From a virus, in IMG/VR virus record IMGVR_UViG_3300028394_000143, positions 1 to 40,465 of that record: a stretch of 40,465 bases of DNA; one strand, 5' to 3'. Made by a program: the position numbers and the translations under genes. Below are positions 31,210 to 40,455 of this stretch, piece after piece. Under the pieces are notes generated by a model. It was not told the DNA's origin and did not search any database. It saw only the letters and a program-made list of their open reading frames with translations. How positions within the stretch are numbered: the stretch's first letter is position 1; every line of letters starts with the position of its first letter.

Positions 31210-31477
31210 AGAAGGCAAGAACCCTAAAGGTGGACTCAATGCCAAGGGCAGGGCATCTTATAAGGGTGGCACTCTCAAAGCGCCTGTAAAGGCTGGAGAC
31301 AACCCACGTAGGGCATCCTTTCTAGCACGCATGGGTGGAATGCCAGGACCAGAGCGCAAGCCTGACGGCTCGCCAACAAGACTGCTTCTATCGCTTAATG
31401 CGTGGGGAGCAAGTTCTAAGGCTGATGCTAAGGCTAAGGCTGCAGCAATCTCTAAGAGAAACAAGGCTAAGAAATGA
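31187..31477 (+). CDS. DUF6321-like basic protein
   Basis: 96 residues. The opening AAWTRKEGKNPKGGLNAKG and GGTLKAPVKAG match the small DUF6321-type protein found in many aquatic phages, often with other short basic ORFs. The tail is a lysine/alanine helix (KADAKAKAAAISKRNKAKK). It overlaps the methyltransferase by 23 bases and the next ORF by four (ATGA). Role unknown; the basic character suggests nucleic-acid contact. Confidence 0.7.
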   Translation: MTAAWTRKEGKNPKGGLNAKGRASYKGGTLKAPVKAGDNPRRASFLARMGGMPGPERKPDGSPTRLLLSLNAWGASSKADAKAKAAAISKRNKAKK

Positions 31478-31650
31478 AGAAGAAATCTACAGTCAATGCT
31501 GCTGGTAACTACACCAAGCCAGGGATGCGTGCTTCTTTGTTCAAGAAAATTAAGGCTGGCTCTAAGGGTGGAGACCCTGGTGAATGGTCTGCTCGTAAGG
31601 CTCAATTGCTTGCTGTTCAGTACAAAAAAGCAGGCGGAGGTTACAAGTAA
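31474..31650 (+). CDS. DUF5872-like basic protein
   Basis: 58 residues. The pattern GNYTKPGMRASLFKKIKAG, GGDPGEWSARKAQLL and a YKKAGGGY end fits the DUF5872 type, common in large aquatic viruses and phages. The start is set by an ATGA overlap, the end by TAATG. It is very basic and its function is unknown. Confidence 0.72.
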   Translation: MKKKSTVNAAGNYTKPGMRASLFKKIKAGSKGGDPGEWSARKAQLLAVQYKKAGGGYK

Positions 31651-31886
31651 TGCCATTGGCTAAATCTCAAAAGTCTTTAAAAGACTGGACTGCACAGAAG
31701 TGGAAGACCTCTGACGGCAAGCCATCAAAAGGTAAGAAACGTTATCTGCCTGCTGCTGCTTGGACTTCTTTAAGTTCAGCAGAAAAAGCAGCAACCAATA
31801 AAGCCAAGGCTACAGGCAATGCCAAAGGTAAACAATTTGTTAAACAACCTAAATCAATTGCAAAGAAAACGGCGGGATATAGATAA
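31650..31886 (+). CDS. Small basic virus-type protein
   Basis: 78 residues. KDWTAQKWKTSDGKPSKGKKRYLP, then LSSAEKAATNKAKATGNAKG and QPKSIAKKTAGYR: the pattern of short basic proteins that accompany DUF5872 in aquatic viruses. Both ends overlap neighbours as TAATG. Likely nucleic-acid or virion associated; unproven. Confidence 0.65.
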   Translation: MPLAKSQKSLKDWTAQKWKTSDGKPSKGKKRYLPAAAWTSLSSAEKAATNKAKATGNAKGKQFVKQPKSIAKKTAGYR

Positions 31887-32071
31887 TGAAAAATGGTTCA
31901 TCAAAAACAGAATTAAAACAAGATATAAAAATGACTAAAGGTATGACTCCTGCTCAAAAATCTGCTTATATGAAAGCCGATAGAAAAATGCATGCTAAAG
32001 AATTACCTAATAAAAAAGAAATAAAAATAGGCGCAACTTTACGTAAAAAAATCATTACTAAAAAAGGATAA
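31886..32071 (+). CDS. 61-residue lysine-rich protein
   Basis: A helix-rich, lysine-rich peptide (SKTELKQDIKMTKGMTP, KADRKMHAKELPNKKE) ending in RKKIITKKG. It is AT-richer than its neighbours. The start overlaps the previous stop by one base. It is one of six consecutive or near-consecutive basic ORFs; no family recognised. Confidence 0.6.
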   Translation: MKNGSSKTELKQDIKMTKGMTPAQKSAYMKADRKMHAKELPNKKEIKIGATLRKKIITKKG

Positions 32072-32074
32072 CTA

Positions 32075-32329
32075 ATGGCACTAGGCAAAGAGGGTAGTAG
32101 TTTAACAGCAGAATTAAATCGTCTTGCTGGTACAACTGGCAAAGCACAACAAGGTGCGGCAAACGCTTATGCTAGTACATCTGGTTTAGGAGTAATTGCA
32201 GCCCTTAACATTAAGGCTAGTGGCTCACGTCAACCTTCTGAATACAAAGGACTTAATGCTGTATGTAATGAACTTGCCTCTACTACTGGTAAGTCTGCTG
32301 TTGCAGCCCTAAGGAGCATAAACGTATAA
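32075..32329 (+). CDS. Small Ala/Gly-rich protein
   Basis: 84 residues with a helical Ala/Leu-rich pattern (LTAELNRLAGTTGK, NAVCNELASTTGKSAVAAL); the two LA-TTGK segments look like an internal repeat. AAAGGA lies upstream, and the stop overlaps the next ATG. It is a head or tail accessory by position; function unknown. Confidence 0.65.
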   Translation: MALGKEGSSLTAELNRLAGTTGKAQQGAANAYASTSGLGVIAALNIKASGSRQPSEYKGLNAVCNELASTTGKSAVAALRSINV

Positions 32330-33279
32330 TGACTACATTATTAGATATGATTAATGAAGTGTCAATGAACCTTTCAGGTTATACACTTCAACAAGACCGC
32401 GCTACTCACATTACTGCAGATGTAGCAGCAACCGCTTCAACTATTGCTGCACCCATTACTCTATCCCTTGCATCTACCGACAGTGTAGGCAAGGGTGTTG
32501 TTGAGATTGATGAAGAACTATTCTGGGTAGATAACTATGACCGAGTTGGTAACACTGCAACTATTGCTCCCTATGGTCGAGCATATCTAGGTACTACTCT
32601 TGCTGCACACACGGCAGGTACTAAGGTTACTATTGCACCTACCTTTCCACGCTTTACAATTAAACGAGCAATCAATGATACTATCAGTGCGATTGGCTCA
32701 TCTATTTTTGCAGCCAACACAACTACTATTACATCTAACTCTGCAGTCTCAGCCTTTAGATTGCCTTCTGGCACTTCCACTACGCTAAGCATTCGTGGCA
32801 TTCTTGCTGTTGCATACCAAGCACTAGGTGCAAGTAAAGAATGGATTCCTATTCGCAATTATCGTTTTGATGGTAATGCTAATACAACAGCATTTACTAG
32901 TGGTCAAACTTTATCTATCTATGATTACATCCCTTCAGGACGTACTGTTCAAGTTGTGTATTCTACTAACCCAGTTCCTTTTTCAGATTTGTCAACAACC
33001 GCATTAACTAATGCACAGGTCTTTGAAACAATATCTGGACTTCCAGTATCCTGTAAAGACTTAGTTATTCTTGGTGCTACTTATCGTTTGTTGTCTAACC
33101 TTGACCCAGCACGTGCGTCAATGGTTAGCCCACAGGCAGATGAGACAGATTCCAAGCGTCCGTACGGTTCATCTCAATCACTTACTAAGCAAGTTTACGC
33201 TTTGTTTAATCAACGATTAAATGAAGAGATTAAGAAACAGCAAGACAAATATCCTATCCGTGTCCACTACTCCCTTTGA
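32329..33279 (+). CDS. Structural protein, probable head-to-tail connector or adaptor
   Basis: 316 residues, beta-rich in the first two-thirds with helices at about 105-123 and near the end (QVYALFNQRLNEEIKKQQDKYP). There is no enzyme motif. It is the first gene after the basic small proteins and before the fibre genes, where podovirus connectors or tail-tube proteins lie. Function inferred only from place and fold character. Confidence 0.6.
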   Translation: MTTLLDMINEVSMNLSGYTLQQDRATHITADVAATASTIAAPITLSLASTDSVGKGVVEIDEELFWVDNYDRVGNTATIAPYGRAYLGTTLAAHTAGTKVTIAPTFPRFTIKRAINDTISAIGSSIFAANTTTITSNSAVSAFRLPSGTSTTLSIRGILAVAYQALGASKEWIPIRNYRFDGNANTTAFTSGQTLSIYDYIPSGRTVQVVYSTNPVPFSDLSTTALTNAQVFETISGLPVSCKDLVILGATYRLLSNLDPARASMVSPQADETDSKRPYGSSQSLTKQVYALFNQRLNEEIKKQQDKYPIRVHYSL

Positions 33280-33290
33280 TAGGCAGATAA

Positions 33291-35591
33291 ATGACAACTA
33301 GAAAATACTCGTCCCGAGCCCAGCAAACTACATTAAGTAGCGGAATCACCTCTGGTGATACAACTATGACTGTAGGTTCTGGTTCCAACCTAATGGGTGG
33401 TAAGACACCCGCAGTAGGTGAAACCTATACAGTTGTCATTGACCCTGATACGGCCCTTGAAGAAATTGTAGATGTCAGTAACTATGCATCAGGTAACACA
33501 CTTACTATTGCTAGAGGCATTGATGGTTCAACTGGTGTAGCCCACTCTGCTGGTGCCATTGTTCGACATATGGTTATTGGTCGTGACCTAACTGAGGCTA
33601 ATACGCACGCTGAGAATACAACTACAGCACACGGTGTAACTGGAGCAGTAGTAGGTACAACTAACACACAGACTTTAACTAACAAAACTTTAACTGCACC
33701 AACCCTAACCACCCCAGCCTTAGGCACACCTGCATCTGGTGTTTTAACCAATGCAACTGGATTACCACTAACAACAGGTGTAACTGGCACACTGCCAGTA
33801 GCCAATGGTGGTACTGGTATTACTTCACTAGGTACTGGAGTTGCTACATTCCTTGGAACTCCATCTAGCGCAAACCTAGCCGCTGCAGTTACTGGTGAAA
33901 CAGGTACTGGTGATTTAGTATTTGCTACTAGTCCAACACTGGTCACACCCGTCCTTGGTGTAGCAACAGCAACTAGCATCAACGGAACAACAATTCCATC
34001 AAGTGCAACTCTAGTTAAGACTAGCGATACTGGCACAGTAACTAGCACAATGATTGCAGATGGAACCATTGTTAATGCTGATGTTAATGCCTCTGCTGCA
34101 ATTGCTTATAGCAAGTTATCCCTTGCAGGAACTATTACATCTGCTGATATTGCAAACGATACGATAGTTAATGCCGATATAAATACGGCAGCAGCAATTG
34201 ACTGGACAAAACTTGGTATATCCTCAACTGTATCATCAACTGAAATTGGATATGTTGATGGAGTTACTTCTGCTATTCAAACTCAAATAGATTCTAAGTT
34301 AGCAACTACTACTGCTGCAAGTACCTATGCTCCATTAGCAAGTCCTACACTAACTGGTGTTCCTTTAGCACCTACTGCTGCTGCTAATACAAATACAACT
34401 CAAATTGCTACAACTGCTTATGTGCAAACAGAACTTACCGACCTTCTTAATGGTGCTCCTGGAGCACTTGATACTCTTAATGAATTAGCAAGCGCCCTAG
34501 GCAATGATGCTAATTATTCAACAACAATAACTACTGCACTTGCTGGCAAATTACCTCTTGCAGGTGGCACTATGACTGGTGCTATTGCTATGGGTACTAA
34601 CAAAATTACTGGTCTTGGTACACCAACAGTATCTACAGATGCCGCAACTAAAGGTTATATTGACACAGCAGTTATTGCTCCAGGAAACTTAACTGGTCCT
34701 ATTACCTCAGTAGGCGCAGCAACATCTATTGCATCTCAGACTGGTACTGGTACTAAGTTTGTAGTAGATACCAGCCCTACTCTTGTAACTCCTGTGTTGG
34801 GTGTGGCTACTGCTACATCTATCAATGGCACAACTATTCCATCAACCAAGACTTTAGTGGTAACTACAGATAAATTATCCACTCTTGCTGCAACAACATC
34901 TGCAGAATTAGCAGGCGTTATTTCAGATGAGACTGGTTCTGGGTCATTAGTTTTTGCTACCTTACCTACTTTTGGAAGTACTGGAGTTAAATTATCTGGC
35001 TCTACCTCTGGCACAACCACAATAGTTTCGGGCGCTACGGCTGGTACTTCAGTTTTGACTTTGCCAGTAGCAACCGATACCTTGGTTGGTAAAGCAACTA
35101 CAGATACTTTTACTAATAAAACTCTTACAAGTCCAACAATTAATACAGCAATTAATAATGGTCTTAATGTATCTAATGTTGCAACTGGAACTATTGCCGA
35201 TAACATAGTTAAAGGCTTAAACGAAGATGTCAATGTTGTTGCAGCAGCGGCAACAGGAACAATTAACATTGAGATTGGAACTGCGTCAATTTGGTACTAC
35301 ACGACAAATGCAACAGCAAACCATACCCTTAATTTTAGATACTCAAGTACCGTTTCATTAAATACTTTTATGAATACAGGTGATGCACTTACTGTTGTTT
35401 GGCTTAACACAAATGGAACAACTGCTTACTATCCAAGCGCATTTCAGATTGATGGTTCTTCAGTAACTCCTAAGGTTCCTGCTGCTATTACTGCTGGTAA
35501 TGCTTCATCTATTGATGCATATTCTTTTACTATTATTAAAACTGCTTCTGCTACATTTACTGTTTTAGAAACACAAACTAAGTTCGCCTAA
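33291..35591 (+). CDS. Tail fibre protein with repeats
   Basis: 766 residues rich in Thr, Ala, Gly and Ser. It contains phage-fibre repeat units: [54 protein letters not shown] with TQIATTAYV, and [19 protein letters not shown]. One block ([20 protein letters not shown] and following) occurs twice, near residues 210 and 490. The C-terminal 110 residues are an aromatic beta domain that probably forms the tip. It likely trimerises and binds the host surface. No chaperone domain or lyase motif is visible. Confidence 0.85.
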   Translation: MTTRKYSSRAQQTTLSSGITSGDTTMTVGSGSNLMGGKTPAVGETYTVVIDPDTALEEIVDVSNYASGNTLTIARGIDGSTGVAHSAGAIVRHMVIGRDLTEANTHAENTTTAHGVTGAVVGTTNTQTLTNKTLTAPTLTTPALGTPASGVLTNATGLPLTTGVTGTLPVANGGTGITSLGTGVATFLGTPSSANLAAAVTGETGTGDLVFATSPTLVTPVLGVATATSINGTTIPSSATLVKTSDTGTVTSTMIADGTIVNADVNASAAIAYSKLSLAGTITSADIANDTIVNADINTAAAIDWTKLGISSTVSSTEIGYVDGVTSAIQTQIDSKLATTTAASTYAPLASPTLTGVPLAPTAAANTNTTQIATTAYVQTELTDLLNGAPGALDTLNELASALGNDANYSTTITTALAGKLPLAGGTMTGAIAMGTNKITGLGTPTVSTDAATKGYIDTAVIAPGNLTGPITSVGAATSIASQTGTGTKFVVDTSPTLVTPVLGVATATSINGTTIPSTKTLVVTTDKLSTLAATTSAELAGVISDETGSGSLVFATLPTFGSTGVKLSGSTSGTTTIVSGATAGTSVLTLPVATDTLVGKATTDTFTNKTLTSPTINTAINNGLNVSNVATGTIADNIVKGLNEDVNVVAAAATGTINIEIGTASIWYYTTNATANHTLNFRYSSTVSLNTFMNTGDALTVVWLNTNGTTAYYPSAFQIDGSSVTPKVPAAITAGNASSIDAYSFTIIKTASATFTVLETQTKFA

Positions 35592-35601
35592 GGGGAGTTT
35601 A

Positions 35602-36498
35602 ATGTCACCAATTGTTAGTACATTAGCAGGGGCTTCAGCACGTGGATATGGTGGATTGCGTACTTTTGCCCCTGCAACTTTATCTGTTGAGTATCTCGTT
35701 GTAGCAGGTGGTGGTGGTGGTGGTGGAACTGGTACTGCCGATAACCCTGGCGCTGGTGGCGGTGGTGCTGGTGGTATGCGTACTGACACAGGATTCTTAG
35801 CAACATTAAGCACTAACTATACAGTAACTGTTGGAGCAGGTGGCGGTGGGGGAGGTTCAAGAAATGCTGGCGGAAAGGGAGATGATTCTGTTTTTGCAAC
35901 TATAACCTCTACTGGTGGTGGGTTTGGTGGTGGTTCTTCTAATGCTAATGGAGCAGGTGGTAGTGGTGGTGCAGGTGGTGGTGCAGGTAATGGCTATCTA
36001 ACCGCAGGTGGTTCTGGTAATACGCCTTCTACATCTCCGTCTCAAGGCGCTAACGGTAAAAGTCAAGTAAGTAGAGCAGGTGGTGGTGGCGGAGGCGGTG
36101 CTTCTGGTGCTAATGGTGGTGTTGGCGCTAATGGCAATGGTGGTAATGGAACAGCCTCATCAATTACTGGTTCTTCTGTAACTTATGCAGGTGGTGGTGG
36201 TGGCGGTGGAAATAACAACGAACAAGGCGCTGCTGGTGGAACAGGCGGTGGTGGAGGTTTAAGCAACCCTGTTGGAGTTGATGGAACTGTTAATACTGGC
36301 GGTGGAGGTTCTGGTGCTGGTAGGTCAAACGGGCAATACTCTGGTGGTTCTGGTGGTTCTGGAATAGTTATTCTTAAATACCCAGATACAAAAACAATAA
36401 CAATTGGTGCAGGATTAACAGGTTCTACGCCTGCACCTAGCGGTGGATTTAAGGTTACAACAATTACTGCTGGTACAGGAAATGTGAGTTGGGCATAA
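35602..36498 (+). CDS. Glycine-rich tail protein
   Basis: 298 residues, about 40 percent glycine after residue 35, with runs of seven or more Gly such as AGGGGGGGG-type stretches, broken by beta elements (TNYTVTVGAGG, SGIVILKYPD). This fits the glycine-rich domain of phage and bacterial adhesins, where polyglycine helices pack side by side. It follows the fibre gene and probably forms part of the fibre tip or adhesin. GGGGAG lies upstream. Confidence 0.82.
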   Translation: MSPIVSTLAGASARGYGGLRTFAPATLSVEYLVVAGGGGGGGTGTADNPGAGGGGAGGMRTDTGFLATLSTNYTVTVGAGGGGGGSRNAGGKGDDSVFATITSTGGGFGGGSSNANGAGGSGGAGGGAGNGYLTAGGSGNTPSTSPSQGANGKSQVSRAGGGGGGGASGANGGVGANGNGGNGTASSITGSSVTYAGGGGGGGNNNEQGAAGGTGGGGGLSNPVGVDGTVNTGGGGSGAGRSNGQYSGGSGGSGIVILKYPDTKTITIGAGLTGSTPAPSGGFKVTTITAGTGNVSWA

Positions 36499-36908
36499 TG
36501 GCACATTACGCATTCTTAGATAAAAATAATATAGTTACAGAAGTAATTACTGGTATTGACGAATCACAAACCATTGAAGGTTTAGATACAGAAACTTGGT
36601 ATGGAAACTTCCGTGGTCAAGTCTGCAAGCGTACCTCTTATAATGGTAACATTCGTAAGAACTACGCTAGTATCGGATTCACCTACGATGAAGTCCGTGA
36701 TGCCTTTCTTCCTCCAACTCCATTTGCTTCTTGGGTTATAGACGAGCATACTTTTCAATGGGTTCCCCCTATATCAGAGCCAACGGAAGAAGGCGATTAT
36801 GTTTGGAGTGAGTTACAGATTAACTGGATATTGCGTCCAGAAAAACCTGATGTTTCAACCGCGTGGAATTGGGATTACAAAACAGACCAATGGATAGAAT
36901 TTACATAG
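36498..36908 (+). CDS. Conserved aquatic-phage tail-region protein
   Basis: 136 residues from the ATG at 36498, overlapping the previous stop by one base. WYGNFRGQVCKRTSYNGNIRKNYASIGFTYDEVRDAFLPPTPF (residues about 34-77, given here by its ends) and repeated WxxW-type segments resemble a protein family widespread in marine cyanophages and other aquatic phages. Role unknown, often near tail fibres. It overlaps the sulfotransferase-like gene by 19 bases. Confidence 0.72.
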   Translation: MAHYAFLDKNNIVTEVITGIDESQTIEGLDTETWYGNFRGQVCKRTSYNGNIRKNYASIGFTYDEVRDAFLPPTPFASWVIDEHTFQWVPPISEPTEEGDYVWSELQINWILRPEKPDVSTAWNWDYKTDQWIEFT

Positions 36909-37351
36909 ATGGGTTTCCTCGTTCGGGTAATGTATTTACTCAACAAGTTTTAGAAAATGCTTTCCCACAGGCGTTTGTAACTCCCTTTACTCATAGTGTT
37001 CCAGTTTTGACCAAAGAACACTTTGTTCTTATTAGAAATCCCAATGTTTCTATTTCTAGTTTTATGAATTTTTTTCAAGAATTTGATAAAGATGCTTGCG
37101 AAAGATGGTGGTTGCGTTTTCACAATGCAGTTTTAGATAAAACAAGTCCTGAGCGTTGGATTTTTTTTGAAGATTTAACAAACAAAACTGAACAAACGGT
37201 AGAGTGTATTGGCAATATTGTAGGAATAGAACCTATAAAAATTAACTACTCAAGTTTAAGTAAAAATTCTACACGTGAATCTTATCCATTATATTCATTT
37301 AATAAAGCACAAGAATTATATACAAAATTAAAACAAAAGGGACAAAAATGA
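36890..37351 (+). CDS. Sulfotransferase-like protein
   Basis: 153 residues from the ATG at 36890. GFPRSGN (8-14) is the 5'-phosphosulfate-binding loop of PAPS-dependent sulfotransferases, and LIRNPNVSISSF (about 47-58) matches the 3'-phosphate-binding motif with its serine. The protein is short for the family (usual length 250 or more), so it may be a minimal form. Its stop overlaps the APS-kinase-like gene (ATGA), which could make the sulfate donor. The substrate is unknown; sugars or tail proteins are possible. Confidence 0.78.
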   Translation: MDRIYIDGFPRSGNVFTQQVLENAFPQAFVTPFTHSVPVLTKEHFVLIRNPNVSISSFMNFFQEFDKDACERWWLRFHNAVLDKTSPERWIFFEDLTNKTEQTVECIGNIVGIEPIKINYSSLSKNSTRESYPLYSFNKAQELYTKLKQKGQK

Positions 37352-38094
37352 TTATACAAATTATAGGTTTGCCTGGTAGTGGTAAGACAACACTTGCTAC
37401 CGCTCTGGCTGACCGTATTAATGCTGTGCATATAAATGCTGATTATGTACGGGCAACTATTAATTCTGATTTAGGTTTTACGCCTGAGGACAGAGTTGAA
37501 CATTCCCGCCGTTTGGGTGAAATGGCTAAGATGTTATCTAGTCAAGGCTTAAATGTTGTTATTGATTTTATTTGCCCTACTCTTGCTACTCGCATAGCCT
37601 TTGGCAAACCTGACATTTGTATTTGGATGGACACTCTTACCAAAAGTCGTTTTGAAGATACAAATAAATTGTGGGAAATACCTATTGAGTTTGATTATCA
37701 TTTTATATCTTATGACAGCAAAGGTCAAACAGATTTAATTATTGCTCAATCTGGTTTACACGACTGGAAGGCACCTACAACCCTATTGCTTGGCCGCTAT
37801 CAGCCTTGGCACGAAGGGCATCAAGCACTATGGGAGGCAGCGGGTGAACGAACATCACAAGTTATGGTCGCTATCAGAGATACGCACGGCACTAGTGAAA
37901 AAGACCCGTTGGTTTTTTCAGAAGTGGCTAGACGAATTAGACAGGAACTACCAGCAGCCTTTATAGTAAAAATGCCTAACATTACTAACATAGTTTATGG
38001 TCGTGATGTTGGCTATAAAATTGAACAAGTAGAACTTTCACAAGAACTTCAATCTATTTCCGCTACACAAAAAAGAAAAAAGTTGGGGCTGTGA
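37348..38094 (+). CDS. APS kinase-like domain fused to a nucleotidyltransferase domain
   Basis: 248 residues in two domains. Residues 1-130 resemble adenylylsulfate kinase: P-loop GLPGSGKTT (7-15), INADYVR (29-35), NSDLGFTPEDR (39-49), DFICPT (73-78) and WMDT. Residues 143-248 form a nucleotidyltransferase of the HxGH class: LLGRYQPWHEGH (147-158) and the ISATQKR motif (237-243). The second domain could be NMN adenylyltransferase-like, cytidylyltransferase-like or a compact ATP-sulfurylase-like enzyme. Beside a sulfotransferase, production of PAPS is the attractive reading, but it is inferred. The start overlaps the previous stop by four bases. Confidence 0.8.
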   Translation: MIIQIIGLPGSGKTTLATALADRINAVHINADYVRATINSDLGFTPEDRVEHSRRLGEMAKMLSSQGLNVVIDFICPTLATRIAFGKPDICIWMDTLTKSRFEDTNKLWEIPIEFDYHFISYDSKGQTDLIIAQSGLHDWKAPTTLLLGRYQPWHEGHQALWEAAGERTSQVMVAIRDTHGTSEKDPLVFSEVARRIRQELPAAFIVKMPNITNIVYGRDVGYKIEQVELSQELQSISATQKRKKLGL

Positions 38095-38306
38095 AAGTAA
38101 CTAAGGCACGTTCATTTACTAAATCACTTAGTTATAGAATTTTTGGAACATTAAGTTCTTTTGCTGTTGCCTATGCCATTACTGGTAATGGCAGTTTATC
38201 TGCACTTATTGCGTTCTGGGAGACATTAGTTAAAGTTGGTATTTATTATTGGCACGAAAGAATCTGGGATAAAATATCCTGGGGTAGAAAAACTAAGGAG
38301 CAATAG
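38091..38306 (+). CDS. DUF2061 membrane protein
   Basis: 71 residues from GTG 38091 (GTGA overlap). The DUF2061 pattern is visible: KSLSYRIFGTLSSF, then AYAITGNGSLSALIAFWETLVKVGIYYWHERIW, with two membrane helices (about 15-31 and 36-52). Its function is not known. It lies directly after the APS-kinase fusion, so it may serve that module, for example as a membrane partner or transporter; this is inferred. Confidence 0.8.
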   Translation: MKVTKARSFTKSLSYRIFGTLSSFAVAYAITGNGSLSALIAFWETLVKVGIYYWHERIWDKISWGRKTKEQ

Positions 38307-40261
38307 TGGCAACGAGAGATATAACCGAAGGTAGAGGCTCTGCAACTGCCAGCATTGGTCGTGCTATTGCTGTTGACTTAGGTATTGTTTCATCTAGTTC
38401 TACTTGGCAGAACACTAACGAGTCATATGATGTGGCAGTAGGTGGGCTTCCATTCTTCTACGCTATCAGTGATGCTCGTCCATACATCCGCCAGACTGCA
38501 CCGTTTCGTAAGGAACAGTCAGACATCGGCGCAGAACCAGGTGAGCAATCACTTACTGGTTTCTGGCTAAGAAGCCAGTCTTCTTTCCACAATGGCACAG
38601 GCATTAAGTTTTATGACCCATCTGCGGGTGAGACAGTTAACTATCGTTTTGCTGACTCAGACAATGTAGATGTATGGACTAAGGGACAAGTAACTCTCCT
38701 CAAAGAGACAGCCAATATGACTGGTGTTACTACTGGTGTATATAAACTTATCTCTGTAGTAGATGGCTCAACTGATAAAATTGTTGCTTGGACACCAGCA
38801 AATACAACTATCAAAAACTATACTCCTACTGGTACTGCTGTTACATATAGCCACGTAGTTACTGCTGGATTAGATACTGCCACACTTGCAATTACAACTG
38901 ATGGAGCACATCTATTTGTAGCCGATAACGACCACATTTATTCAGGTGAGATTGCAGTACCTGCTTCTGGCTACTCAGAATACTATGCAACTGGTAGTGA
39001 ACGAGTAGTAATGGCTTGGGTTAAGCAACGTCTAGTTGCTGGTGTTGCTAATAGTATTTATGAATTAACTGGCACTAAAGGCACATCACGTGCCTTACCT
39101 ACTGCTACATACACACACCCTAATGCCGACTGGGTATGGTCATCTATTTCTGAAGGTGGCTCTGCTATCTATGCTGCTGGTTACCTTGGTGGTAACTCTG
39201 CTATCTACAAGTTTGTTCTATCTACTGCTGGTGTTATGCCTACCCTGACATCAGGGATTGTAGCAGCGCAACTGCCTATTGGGGAGATAGTCTACAAGAT
39301 TGAGTCTTACCTTGGTTACTTAATGATTGGTACCAATAAAGGTATGCGTGTGGCTAGTATCTCAGATACAACTGGTGACTTGTCCTATGGTCCATTGATA
39401 TTTGAAGACACTAATGGTGTCTATGATTTTGCATTCCGCGATAAGTATGTCTGGGCAACTGGTACAATTGGGACATCTCCTGGGCTATACCGTATTGACC
39501 TAGGCACAGAAATTGAATCTCTACGCTTTGCCTATGCTAAGGATACCTACCTCAGTACTGCTACTGGATACGCAACTAGCGTAGACTTTATAGGTAACAC
39601 CAACCAACTAGCATTTACTACATCAGGCAGCAACGGCATAGCCGTTCAATCAACTACAGTCTTAGCAACATCTGGCTCTATAACTACAGGTAAGATTAGA
39701 TTCTCTACCCTAGAGCCTAAGAACTACAAGCGTCTTATTGGACGTGGCACATTTACATCTGGTGGATTTACATTATCATCTCTTGCTACAGAGACAAGTG
39801 GTAATGAAACACAGTATGACCACATCACATATAACTCAGGTGTAGATGCGGTAGAAGTAACTACATCTCAGCCTGAGACAGCGCAAGAGTTCCTTGCATA
39901 TAAGTTTACACTTGACCGTGATACAACAGATACAACCACTGGTCCTACCTTTAAGGGCTACCAAGCCAAAGCAACCATTGCATCTCCACGCAATAGAGTC
40001 ATTCGTTTTCCTGTCTACTGTTTTGATATTGAAACAGATAGGTTTAATACTGTAGTTGGCTATGAAGGTAGAGCATATGCTCGTATCCAATTGCTAGAAG
40101 AGATTGAAAAGACAGGCGATGTTCTGACTTGGCAAGACTTGACAACAGGAGAATCACGACAGGCAGTAATCGAACAAGTTACATTCACCCGTATGACACC
40201 GCCCGATAAACGCTTTGATGGTTTTGGTGGCATCATAGAGATAACAGTCAGGACAGTATAA
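38306..40261 (+). CDS. Large tail protein (beta-rich, propeller-like)
   Basis: 651 residues from GTG 38306 (TAGTG overlap, AAGGAG upstream). The sequence is almost all beta with repeating units such as GAHLFVADNDHIYSG, GSAIYAAGYLGGNSAIYKF and YLGYLMIGTNKGMRVA, suggesting a beta-propeller in the middle, then a C-terminal beta domain. It is probably a tail tube, hub or spike component. The last 45 codons recur at the very start of the window, so it is the gene across which the genome was opened. Confidence 0.75.
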   Translation: MATRDITEGRGSATASIGRAIAVDLGIVSSSSTWQNTNESYDVAVGGLPFFYAISDARPYIRQTAPFRKEQSDIGAEPGEQSLTGFWLRSQSSFHNGTGIKFYDPSAGETVNYRFADSDNVDVWTKGQVTLLKETANMTGVTTGVYKLISVVDGSTDKIVAWTPANTTIKNYTPTGTAVTYSHVVTAGLDTATLAITTDGAHLFVADNDHIYSGEIAVPASGYSEYYATGSERVVMAWVKQRLVAGVANSIYELTGTKGTSRALPTATYTHPNADWVWSSISEGGSAIYAAGYLGGNSAIYKFVLSTAGVMPTLTSGIVAAQLPIGEIVYKIESYLGYLMIGTNKGMRVASISDTTGDLSYGPLIFEDTNGVYDFAFRDKYVWATGTIGTSPGLYRIDLGTEIESLRFAYAKDTYLSTATGYATSVDFIGNTNQLAFTTSGSNGIAVQSTTVLATSGSITTGKIRFSTLEPKNYKRLIGRGTFTSGGFTLSSLATETSGNETQYDHITYNSGVDAVEVTTSQPETAQEFLAYKFTLDRDTTDTTTGPTFKGYQAKATIASPRNRVIRFPVYCFDIETDRFNTVVGYEGRAYARIQLLEEIEKTGDVLTWQDLTTGESRQAVIEQVTFTRMTPPDKRFDGFGGIIEITVRTV

Positions 40262-40263
40262 TG
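40122..40263. repeat. Terminal direct repeat, right copy
   Basis: Identical to bases 1-124 over 40122-40245, with mismatches at 40246 and 40249, then matching through the ATG at 40261-40263. It marks the point where the assembly wraps around. Confidence 0.9.
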
Positions 40264-40455
40264 CAATTCAAGGACTATCTAACAGTGGCAGTAGCCGTCA
40301 TAGCAATCTTCTCAGCATTTGCTGGTGGCATAAGGTGGATGGTCAAACATTATCTGAATGAACTCAAACCCAATGGTGGTAGTTCAATGAAGGATTCTAT
40401 GGCTCGTATGGAAAAACGTATTGACGATTTGTATACATTGATAGCGGAGAGATAA
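40261..40455 (+). CDS. Divergent second allele of the small single-TM protein
   Basis: 64 residues with the same design as 140-337: an N-terminal hydrophobic helix, the shared RWMVKHYL, the ELKxNGGSS turn and a charged helical tail. The two proteins are about half identical by hand alignment, and their DNA is much more different than the flanking repeat. It overlaps the tail-gene stop by one base exactly as its counterpart does. This is either a variant from a related strain joined at the end or a true second copy. Confidence 0.75.
   Translation: MQFKDYLTVAVAVIAIFSAFAGGIRWMVKHYLNELKPNGGSSMKDSMARMEKRIDDLYTLIAER

Noticed and set aside
33482-35269. Leftward ORFs of 177-195 residues within the fibre gene
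   Set aside because: They are valine-rich antisense shadows of the Thr-rich repeats, without start signals.
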